DNA of 5,025 nt from Hadesarchaea archaeon. GTDB lineage: Archaea > Hadarchaeota > Hadarchaeia > Hadarchaeales > Hadarchaeaceae. The notes beneath the pieces are model-generated. The model saw nothing but the letters and a program-made list of their open reading frames with translations. It was not told where the DNA came from and did no database searches. This document shows positions 1-5,025 of the stretch, piece by piece; position 1 is the first letter of the stretch, and the number at the start of each line of letters is the position of its first letter. The DNA lies in the NCBI GenBank assembly GCA_030616505.1, contig JAUWXD010000043.1:1-5025 (forward strand), read 5' to 3'. The position numbers and the translations under genes are program-made.

Positions 1-1032
1 GTTTCGTTTTTTTGTTTTGTGGGCATTGACCAACTCACAAATTTGACAGATATGTGGGAAAAACAAGATTTTTTTGATGTTTTTCCTGAATGGATGAAAG
101 AAAAATGCAATTTTCGTGGCAGGATGTATGGGGTCCCGTCCAAGTGTTACACCTATGCCGTTTGGTATCTCACCGATGTTTTTAAAGAACACGGGATTAA
201 ACCACCAAAAACGTGGGACGAATTTCTAAAGGTGTGCCAGTCGTTCAAAGAGGCAGGTATTCATCCTATTATGGCTGGCAAAGATGAAACATTCGATTGG
301 TTCAGCAATATTTTAGCCAGAGTTGGAGGGCCAGAGGTTTACGAGGGTTTGGTTAACGGCTCAAAAAGCTGGAAGGATCCAAAAGTCATCAAAACATATG
401 AAATGTTAAGGGATATTTCAGCGAAGTATTTCTATCCCCATCCTTTTGGACTCAATTCCCCTATGGCCTGGGTAAAGCTGAACATGCGTGAAGCGGCGAT
501 GTACCTCAGGGGGGACTGGGTAAACGGCATGTGGCAACGCGAACATCATTATACGCCGGGGAGAGAGTTTGATTACTTCTTGTTGCCTCCGATAGACCCA
601 AAAATTGGACAGGTGATGGTAGTTGGTGGCGACGCTTGGATGTTGCCTAAAGCAGCGCGACACCACAAAGAGGCAAAAGAGTTCATTAGATATGCTAGCT
701 CACGAGAAGCGCATGAGCTGCTGGCCCGGAACGGTATGGGTATTCTTGCCCACCGAAATGTCCCTGAAAAGGCTTACGATGTGATATCGTCAAAATTGCG
801 CAATGAACTCGCCAAGTATCCAACTGTGCACGAAATGGGCGCTGCGCTTAATTTAAAAATAACTAGCATTGAACAGGCGCAAAGAATGAAAATCGTCTCA
901 AATCCAAATATCAAAAAAGAAGCGATAGAAGACCTCATGGCAGACATCGAGATGGTCGCCAAAGAGCATCGTATGCTAGAGCGCCTGTACTCTTTTCGCG
1001 AGGATTTCATACTCCAGCAATTTCCCGGTTGA
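1..1032 (+). CDS. Extracellular solute-binding protein of a sugar-type (CUT1) ABC transporter, 5'-truncated by the window
   Basis: This is the C-terminal 343 residues of a family 1 extracellular solute-binding protein, which captures a sugar or similar organic solute outside the cell and delivers it to an ABC permease. The frame is open from base 1 to the TGA at 1030-1032, so the signal peptide and the first part of lobe 1 lie outside the window. The GTG at 19 is internal and not a credible start. Family hallmarks are LTDMWE early on, then YGVPSK, the stretch PPKTWDEFLKVCQSFKEAGI (about residues 67-86), a DWF...GG segment, a DPKVIKTYEMLRD helix, the ligand-lobe block REAAMYLRGDW and a GGDAWMLPKAA strand-helix near residue 210. 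Complete relatives have roughly 420-450 residues, so about a quarter is missing. The ligand cannot be told from sequence. The permease and ATPase genes are not in view. The first six codons are very T-rich and match the family poorly. Confidence 0.85.
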   Translation, partial: VSFFCFVGIDQLTNLTDMWEKQDFFDVFPEWMKEKCNFRGRMYGVPSKCYTYAVWYLTDVFKEHGIKPPKTWDEFLKVCQSFKEAGIHPIMAGKDETFDWFSNILARVGGPEVYEGLVNGSKSWKDPKVIKTYEMLRDISAKYFYPHPFGLNSPMAWVKLNMREAAMYLRGDWVNGMWQREHHYTPGREFDYFLLPPIDPKIGQVMVVGGDAWMLPKAARHHKEAKEFIRYASSREAHELLARNGMGILAHRNVPEKAYDVISSKLRNELAKYPTVHEMGAALNLKITSIEQAQRMKIVSNPNIKKEAIEDLMADIEMVAKEHRMLERLYSFREDFILQQFPG

Positions 1033-1038
1033 TAAGTT

Positions 1039-1055
1039 CAATCAAAACCTGATTG
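1039..1055. other. Small inverted repeat at the convergent gene junction
   Basis: CAATCA and TGATTG form a perfect 6-base stem with a 5-base loop. The repeat straddles the 9-base gap between the two converging genes and the last codons of the minus-strand dehydrogenase gene. There is no T-run directly after it on either strand, so it is at best a weak transcript-end structure and may be chance. Confidence 0.25.
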
Positions 1056-2127
1056 CCCGCGTTGGACACACCGAAACGCAAAGCCCACACTCGTAACACT
1101 TGACGGAATCCACCTTGGCGACCCTTCCAACCACACGGATTGCGTCGTATGGACAGTAACGTTCACATAATCCACATGCGTTACACTTTGAAGCAATCAC
1201 CTCGACTGGCTTCGGAGTCGTGCGAACGGGTTCCGTTGGCAGATGCCGGAGAGCTATCCCCTTGAAGTCATTTATCGTGTTGTAATTTTTCGCGCGCATG
1301 AACTTTGCCATCTCATTTGCTATGAGTCCGTAGATAGTATGTCCTCGGATGATTGCTGCTGTGGATATCTGTACCGCTGATGCTCCTGCCATGATGAACT
1401 CCACTACATCTCGTCCGTTTGTGACGCCTCCAGCGCCGATTATCGGGATTTTCACTGCACGCGCGATATCCGCCACATACCTTACTGCAAACGGTTTGAT
1501 TGCGGGTCCTGAGAGCCAGCCGTAACCATGAGAACTTCCGAGCATTGGCATTGCGTTCTCTATTTCAATACTCAAGCAAGGACCGATTGCGTTTATCGCA
1601 ACTATCCCGTCTGCGCCAGCCTCCTCTAACGCCTTCGCGAACTGAACCACATCAGACACGTTAGAACTGACTTTCACCAAAACCGGAATCTTCACCGCTT
1701 CCTTCGCTGCCTTTGTTGCCTCAACAACAGAGGCCGAGTCTCCTGAGTAAGGTGTCGAAAGTTCAATTGCATCTACCCCTGCCGCTGCAACTTTTGGTGC
1801 GATTTCCCGAACCTCATCCGCACTGTATCCTATGCTCGCGATGAGGGGCAACCCTGTCCGCTTTGCCTTTGGATATTCGTGTTTGACCCACTTATCGAGA
1901 GGAATGTCGCTCCACAACTCGGCATTCATCAAGCTGTCTTTTACCTTGATTATACAAGGGCGAGGCACGTGAGGAGACGTGACGCTCACCGTCTTCGCCA
2001 CCAACCCGCCAGCACCCCCCTCCGCAGCTTTCACCAAGCAATCGCCATTGCGTACGGTCGGGCCAGCTGCTGGCATGATGGGGGTCTTGAACTTTAAGCC
2101 GCAAATTTCAACCGAGAGATCCGCCAT
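1042..2127 (-). CDS. Dihydroorotate/dihydropyrimidine dehydrogenase-like flavoprotein with C-terminal 2x[4Fe-4S] ferredoxin domain (PreA-like)
   Basis: A 361-residue protein with an FMN-binding TIM barrel (about 1-300) of the class 1 dihydroorotate dehydrogenase/PreA type and a bacterial-type ferredoxin tail (about 306-361). The tail has two full cluster motifs: C315-C318-C321-C325 and C344-C347-C350-C354, each followed by Pro. Barrel features include K45 in AKT, N68 in the LMNAEL segment that matches the substrate-binding Asn of mammalian dihydropyrimidine dehydrogenase, K152 in LVKVSSN, N179, and the FMN-phosphate loop GAGGV (231-235) followed by GASAVQI. This architecture is that of PreA, which with the flavoprotein PreT reduces uracil or thymine in the cytoplasm. 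No PreT gene is visible. The catalytic loop is odd: ELSTPY (122-127) stands where ELNLSCPH is expected, so the catalytic Cys is Thr125 and the Asn is lost. The substrate is therefore uncertain. The ATG is set by GGGAGA (2140-2135) seven bases upstream. The gene follows the amidohydrolase stop by one base, implying one transcript. Confidence 0.88.
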   Translation of the reverse strand: MADLSVEICGLKFKTPIMPAAGPTVRNGDCLVKAAEGGAGGLVAKTVSVTSPHVPRPCIIKVKDSLMNAELWSDIPLDKWVKHEYPKAKRTGLPLIASIGYSADEVREIAPKVAAAGVDAIELSTPYSGDSASVVEATKAAKEAVKIPVLVKVSSNVSDVVQFAKALEEAGADGIVAINAIGPCLSIEIENAMPMLGSSHGYGWLSGPAIKPFAVRYVADIARAVKIPIIGAGGVTNGRDVVEFIMAGASAVQISTAAIIRGHTIYGLIANEMAKFMRAKNYNTINDFKGIALRHLPTEPVRTTPKPVEVIASKCNACGLCERYCPYDAIRVVGRVAKVDSVKCYECGLCVSVCPTRAIRF

Positions 2128-2140
2128 TTCATCGTCTCCC
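2128..2140 (-). promoter_or_regulatory. Ribosome binding site and stop-start junction coupling the two minus-strand genes
   Basis: Read on the minus strand, GGGAGA lies inside the last codons of the amidohydrolase gene, seven bases before the ATG of the dehydrogenase-like gene. The upstream TGA (2131-2129) is separated from that ATG by a single A. This layout supports translational coupling of the two proteins and fixes the dehydrogenase start. Confidence 0.65.
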
Positions 2141-3475
2141 TATTAGACCAAGTTTTTGCCAGAGCTTCTCCGTCGACTTCCTCGCTATTTTCATGACCTC
2201 GACCTCGTTCAACGTATGTATTTCCTTATCATGCATAAGCACATTTCCCCCGACCACCACAGTGTCTACGTTGTTTCCGTCAACCGCGTTCACGATGTGT
2301 TCGGCCGCGTTCTCTGGACGCAAGGGTGTTGGTGTATGCGCTGAATCCAAAACTATGATGTCGGCCAACTTACCGTTCTCAATGGATCCAAGTTCATTCT
2401 GTAACCCATATAACTCCGCTCCTCGAATCGTAGCCATTTCCAGCGCCTCCATCGGAGATATTGCTCGAGGGTCTCGGAGGGCAACCTTTTGTAGAAGGTA
2501 GGCCGCTCGGATATTCGCAAATCCATCAAAAACGTAGCCACCGTTGCCTATCCCAACTGGAATCCCCATCGAAAGCATCTTCATGACCGGCGCAACTCCG
2601 ACTGCGTTTAGCATGTCACTCATCGGGTTATGCGCCACTTTCGCTCCTCTCTTCTTTATAATCGCTAGTTCGTCATCGTTGACATGGACACAGTGTGCCA
2701 GCACAGCGTCTGATGCAAGCAGGCCTACGTCATTCAATCGCTCGGCGACTCGCTTGTCATAGCGCTCGTAGTTATGGTAAACATCAACTAACCCTTCAGA
2801 AACACTAATCGTCACAGGAACCTTGTAGCGGCTTGCCAACTCCCTGACATAGTGGTAGAGTTCATCTGAAACTGTGAAGGAAGCGTGGATGCTGAACATC
2901 CCTTGTACACGACGTATCCGCTCCTTCTTGATTTTGCTGATGAAGCGTTCATTTTCCTTTGTGCCTCTCGCCCCTTCGGCATGAGTACGGCGCTCCGTTG
3001 CCTCAAACGATATGACGCCGCGGATTCCAGACTGCTGAACTGCGGAGGCTATTCGATCCAGTACTCCCTGCATAGCATTCGGGCCTGGAAAGGTGTCCGC
3101 AAACATCGTGGTACCTGTCTTTATGAACTCGAAGCATGAGGCGAGGGTGCTTGCGTACGCGTCCTCCTTTGTCAGCGCTTCCTCCATCGGCCACCACGCG
3201 CGTTGCAAAATCTGCGAGAAATCGGCGGGGGGATCTATCTTCAGCGGGGCGCAGCGTAGTAACATTCGGTGTAGATGTGTCGGAGAGCAAATCAGGCCTG
3301 GCATGACGATTTTGCCGCGGGCATCAATGACTTCGTCTGGTTTGCCCTTCTCTACCAAACCGCGCTTTACGGAAACTATGCGACCGTCGTCAACAGCTAC
3401 TGAACCACCAGCGATAATTCGACGGTCTTTATCCATCGTGACGATCAAACCATTTTTTATTAACAGGTCTACCAT
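2129..3475 (-). CDS. SsnA-like amidohydrolase (TRZ/ATZ/cytosine-deaminase group) with degenerate metal site
   Basis: A 448-residue protein of the amidohydrolase superfamily, full length for the SsnA/chlorohydrolase/MTA-SAH-deaminase group. Family landmarks in order: N-terminal beta segment MVDLLIKNGLIV; KIVMPGLIC (55-63) entering barrel strand 1; the SsnA-like aromatic segment around AWWPMEEAL (93-101); SFEATERR (156-163); IHASFTVSDEL (196-206); E227; AHCVHV (260-265); VAHNPMSDM (280-288); and the C-terminal sandwich closing with GSIENGKLADIIVLD and TPTPLRPENAAEHI. In working homologues zinc is held by HxH, a later His and an Asp. Here the first His is Pro65 (second is H67), the third ligand is Ser224 in ISVSE, and the GTDG Asp is Gly312 in GIGNGG. 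The catalytic Glu227 and His261/264 remain. Codons at these sites read cleanly. Members normally deaminate or dechlorinate purine- or pyrimidine-like rings, so this one may be a non-catalytic partner or use another register (H67-x-H69). It is first in its operon. Confidence 0.87.
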   Translation of the reverse strand: MVDLLIKNGLIVTMDKDRRIIAGGSVAVDDGRIVSVKRGLVEKGKPDEVIDARGKIVMPGLICSPTHLHRMLLRCAPLKIDPPADFSQILQRAWWPMEEALTKEDAYASTLASCFEFIKTGTTMFADTFPGPNAMQGVLDRIASAVQQSGIRGVISFEATERRTHAEGARGTKENERFISKIKKERIRRVQGMFSIHASFTVSDELYHYVRELASRYKVPVTISVSEGLVDVYHNYERYDKRVAERLNDVGLLASDAVLAHCVHVNDDELAIIKKRGAKVAHNPMSDMLNAVGVAPVMKMLSMGIPVGIGNGGYVFDGFANIRAAYLLQKVALRDPRAISPMEALEMATIRGAELYGLQNELGSIENGKLADIIVLDSAHTPTPLRPENAAEHIVNAVDGNNVDTVVVGGNVLMHDKEIHTLNEVEVMKIARKSTEKLWQKLGLIGRR

Positions 3476-3504
3476 GCCATCCCTGTGAAGGAAACTGCTG
3501 GAGC

Positions 3505-3525
3505 AAATTTAAACTTTAGCTAAAG
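3505..3525 (-). promoter_or_regulatory. Candidate BRE/TATA promoter of the minus-strand amidohydrolase operon
   Basis: On the minus strand, GCTAAAG followed by TTTAAATTT resembles an archaeal TFB-recognition element plus TATA box. The TATA-like centre near 3509 would place transcription start about 26 bases downstream near 3483, giving a leader of about eight bases before the ATG at 3475. That fits the weak ribosome-binding signal there. Position and composition support it, but no start site is mapped. Confidence 0.45.
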
Positions 3526-3530
3526 CTTTA
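3514..3530. promoter_or_regulatory. Two overlapping perfect palindromes, candidate operator in the divergent promoter region
   Basis: CTTTAGCTAAAG (3514-3525) is a perfect 12-base palindrome, and TAAAGCTTTA (3521-3530) is a perfect 10-base palindrome sharing its right half. Together they give CTTTA/TAAAG half-sites at 3514, 3521 and 3526, in direct and inverted orientation. The first palindrome coincides with the predicted TFB-recognition element of the minus-strand promoter, so a dimeric regulator bound here could block it. The low complexity of the DNA leaves room for chance. Confidence 0.45.
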
Positions 3531-3539
3531 ACATACACA

Positions 3540-3553
3540 AAAACCAAATAAAT
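3540..3553 (+). promoter_or_regulatory. Candidate TATA-type promoter of the histone gene
   Basis: AAAACC followed by AAATAAAT has the form of an archaeal BRE plus TATA box. Its centre near 3549-3550 predicts transcription start near 3575, only about six bases before the ATG at 3581. That agrees with the lack of a clear Shine-Dalgarno sequence and suggests a nearly leaderless transcript. The CTTTAACATA stretch at 3526-3535 is an alternative. Confidence 0.4.
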
Positions 3554-3580
3554 CCTAAAACCATTTCGGTATGGTATGAT

Positions 3581-3793
3581 ATGCCTGAATTTTCCGTTGC
3601 GGCTATGGCCAAACTCATCCGAAAAGTTACGAGATGGCGTGTGTCGCGCAGTGCTGCTTTGGAACTCGATGCTGTGATTGGAGAGTATGCTCTAAAAATA
3701 TCAAGTGAAGCTCTGAAACTCGCCCAACACCGTGGAGCAAAGACCGTAAATGAAGCCGATATCCGAGCGGCCGCTGCCGGGGTAAATAAGTAA
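3581..3793 (+). CDS. Archaeal histone (HMf family)
   Basis: A 70-residue single histone fold with no long tails, the size typical of archaeal histones (66-70). Helix 1 is FSVAAMAKLIRKV (4-16), loop 1 holds R20-V21-S22, the long helix 2 runs about 23-50, loop 2 holds K54-T55-V56, and helix 3 starts at A59-D60-I61. Against HMfB these match the DNA-contacting loop Arg (R20), the loop 2 Lys-Thr pair, the dimer-dimer residues L47 and H50, and the buried Asp (D60). The Arg that normally pairs with that Asp (R52 of HMfB) is A53, and R51 nearby could substitute. Such proteins form dimers that stack on and wrap DNA. The chosen ATG is the only in-frame one upstream of the fold. The gene is followed after 24 bases by the cyclic amidohydrolase on the same strand, so read-through is likely. 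Confidence 0.95.
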   Translation: MPEFSVAAMAKLIRKVTRWRVSRSAALELDAVIGEYALKISSEALKLAQHRGAKTVNEADIRAAAAGVNK

Positions 3794-3808
3794 TTGTGAA
3801 TTTGTTTT

Positions 3809-3813
3809 GGTGA
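3809..3813 (+). promoter_or_regulatory. GGTGA ribosome binding site deciding a TTG start
   Basis: GGTGA lies four bases before the TTG at 3818 and matches part of the archaeal anti-Shine-Dalgarno complement GGAGGTGAT. It selects the TTG at 3818 over the TTG at 3827 and the ATG at 3848. It sits in the 24-base gap after the histone stop, so the second gene can be translated from a shared message. Confidence 0.55.
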
Positions 3814-3817
3814 CACC

Positions 3818-5025
3818 TTGACTGATTTGGTCATACGAAATACGAGAATGATTCTGCCAGAAGGAATTGTGCGAGGAGAGCTGTCTGTCGAGGGTGGACT
3901 CATTCGTGAAATTGCGGTAAGTGGGTTGGCAAAAGGTGAACAAGAAATCGATGCCAAAGACAGAATCGTGATGCCAGGTATCGTTGATGGACACGTTCAT
4001 TTCTATGATAAAAAAACAGCGAATCGTGAAGATTTCCGTAGCGGCAGTGTCTCAGCTGCCGCAGGGGGTATCACGACCGTTATCGTGGCGCCACTGAACA
4101 CACCTATTTTAACATCCAGACGCATTAAAGAGGTCATCAAATCTTGGCAGAAAAATAGTCTCGTCGACTTCGCAATTCATGCAGGCAACATGACAGCTGA
4201 GTCTATAAAAGATGTGCCAAAAATCGTGGCCCTCGGTATAAAATCGTTCAAGGCCTCAACTTGTGCCCCACATACCATGGGATACGAAACGCTTGAAGAA
4301 CTGATGAAAATAGTGAAAACTCTCGGCGGAATTACTCTAGTACATGCAGAAGACGATGGAATAATTTTTGAAAAAACACAAGAGGCTATAAATAATGGCC
4401 GAAAAGACCCGCTTGCCTATACCGACGCGCGTCCTAACGAAGCAGAAGAAAATGCTATAAAGAAAGTAGTAAACATAGCCAAACGCGCTGGCTGCAGGCT
4501 TCACTTAGCCCCCGTCACAACCCGTCAAAGTTGTGAAATTGTTTCAGACTCAAAGAAAAAGAAGATAAGAGTAAGCGCGGAGACCTGTCCTCACTTCCTC
4601 ATCTTCACGAAAAACGATATAACAAGACTAGGTCCCTTTTTGAAGGTGAATCCTCCTCTTAGGACAAGCGCAGACTGCGTCGCCCTCTGGAACGCCCTCT
4701 CTAACGAAACAATTGATATTGTCACGACTGACCACTCACCATACATGCGGGAGGAAAAAGATGTGGGGTGGAGAAATATTTGGGAAGTTCCTGCGGGACT
4801 CCCATGTGTGGAAACCCTTCTCCCACTAATGCTCAACGAGGGCGTGGCGAAAGGAATGCTGACTTTGGAGAGAACGATAGACGCTCTATGCACAAAGCCA
4901 GCTCAAATTTTTGGATTATATCCGCGCAAAGGCGTCATTCGAGAGGGCTCGGATGCCGACCTCGTAATAGTGAATCTTCAAAAAGAAATTACCGTAACGG
5001 CCGAAAAACTGCACCACAAAGTCGA
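3818..5025 (+). CDS. Cyclic amidohydrolase, dihydropyrimidinase/allantoinase/dihydroorotase type (HyuA-like), 3'-truncated by the window
   Basis: An uninterrupted frame of 402 codons runs from the TTG at 3818 off the right edge. An in-frame TGA at 3797 bounds it upstream. The start gives MTDLVIRNTRMILPEGIV, a normal N-terminal sandwich for the family; the ATG at 3848 would delete it. Signature elements are RIVMPGIVDGHVH (metal ligands H59 and H61), GIKSFKA with K145 as the expected carbamylated Lys, VHAED (H176), ETCPHFL (255-261), VNPPLR (277-282), TTDHSPY with D304, and a closing segment with REGSDADLVIV. These enzymes hydrolyse cyclic amides such as dihydrouracil, hydantoins, allantoin or dihydroorotate in the cytoplasm. 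The oddity is LHLAPVTT (228-235): relatives read LHxxHxSS, so the remaining metal-binding His is Pro232. H229 exists in the usual non-ligand position. Family membership is firm, but exact substrate and even activity are open. Relatives have about 440-470 residues, so perhaps 40-70 are missing. Confidence 0.9.
   Translation, partial: MTDLVIRNTRMILPEGIVRGELSVEGGLIREIAVSGLAKGEQEIDAKDRIVMPGIVDGHVHFYDKKTANREDFRSGSVSAAAGGITTVIVAPLNTPILTSRRIKEVIKSWQKNSLVDFAIHAGNMTAESIKDVPKIVALGIKSFKASTCAPHTMGYETLEELMKIVKTLGGITLVHAEDDGIIFEKTQEAINNGRKDPLAYTDARPNEAEENAIKKVVNIAKRAGCRLHLAPVTTRQSCEIVSDSKKKKIRVSAETCPHFLIFTKNDITRLGPFLKVNPPLRTSADCVALWNALSNETIDIVTTDHSPYMREEKDVGWRNIWEVPAGLPCVETLLPLMLNEGVAKGMLTLERTIDALCTKPAQIFGLYPRKGVIREGSDADLVIVNLQKEITVTAEKLHHKV

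Noticed and set aside
1..20. T-rich start of the window as a transcription terminator of an upstream gene
   Set aside because: It is in frame with the solute-binding protein and encodes a hydrophobic stretch that could be a buried strand, so a noncoding reading is not needed. The poor family match leaves some doubt.
19..60. GTG at 19 as the start of the solute-binding protein
   Set aside because: The frame is open through base 1, and a protein starting there would lack a signal peptide and much of the first lobe. The gene is simply cut by the window edge.
2129..3475. Annotating the SsnA-like gene as a pseudogene
   Set aside because: Key metal ligands are missing, but the frame is intact, the length is normal, other conserved segments are kept and the gene is embedded in a tightly spaced operon. 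Neofunctionalisation fits better than decay.
2193..3488. Plus-strand open frames of 84-131 codons opposite the SsnA-like gene
   Set aside because: They are shadows of the minus-strand gene, whose reading frame carries full-length family similarity.
3848..3850. ATG at 3848 as the start of the cyclic amidohydrolase
   Set aside because: It would remove the family's N-terminal beta segment DLVIRN, and there is no ribosome binding site at a good distance. TTG at 3818 has GGTGA four bases upstream.
3520..4000. Minus-strand open frames of 145 and 99 codons over the histone and the start of the amidohydrolase
   Set aside because: They lie opposite clear family members, show no recognisable domain and are compositionally typical of antisense shadows.
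4591..4893. Minus-strand 100-codon open frame
   Set aside because: It is antisense to the conserved ETCPH, NPPLR and TTDHSP region of the amidohydrolase and has no recognisable motif.

Overview
The window reads as archaeal chromosomal DNA. The strongest sign is a 70-residue HMf-type histone at 3581-3793. The intergenic DNA also has BRE/TATA-like elements instead of bacterial -35/-10 boxes, and one gene has a TTG start preceded by GGTGA, which matches the archaeal 16S tail. An uncultivated TACK-type archaeon such as a Bathyarchaeia member would fit a histone next to a CUT1-type sugar-binding protein, but that placement is a guess. No RNA genes, insertion sequences or CRISPR arrays were seen.

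Layout: (1) 1-1032 (+) is the 3' part of a gene for an extracellular sugar-type ABC-transporter binding protein, cut by the left edge. (2) After only 9 bases comes, tail to tail, a two-gene minus-strand operon. Its promoter-proximal gene (3475-2129) encodes an SsnA-like amidohydrolase. Its distal gene (2127-1042) encodes a dihydroorotate/dihydropyrimidine-dehydrogenase-like flavoprotein with a C-terminal 2x[4Fe-4S] ferredoxin domain. The two genes are joined by a TGA-A-ATG junction. (3) 3476-3580 is a divergent promoter region with two overlapping perfect palindromes. (4) On the plus strand come the histone and, 24 bases later, a cyclic amidohydrolase of the dihydropyrimidinase/allantoinase/dihydroorotase type, cut by the right edge.

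The three enzyme genes resemble a reductive pyrimidine or purine/hydantoin degradation set. In Escherichia coli and other anaerobes, ssnA and hyuA lie together with Fe-S oxidoreductase genes in clusters linked to anaerobic purine breakdown. However, all three proteins here depart from their family's active-site signature, although their reading frames are clean. The SsnA-like protein appears to lack three of four metal ligands, the cyclic amidohydrolase has Pro in place of one metal-binding His, and the dehydrogenase has Ser-Thr-Pro where Asn-x-Ser-Cys-Pro is expected. This joint divergence, around a divergent promoter shared with a histone gene, is the main candidate for something undescribed. 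It could be a repurposed, non-canonical version of the pathway.
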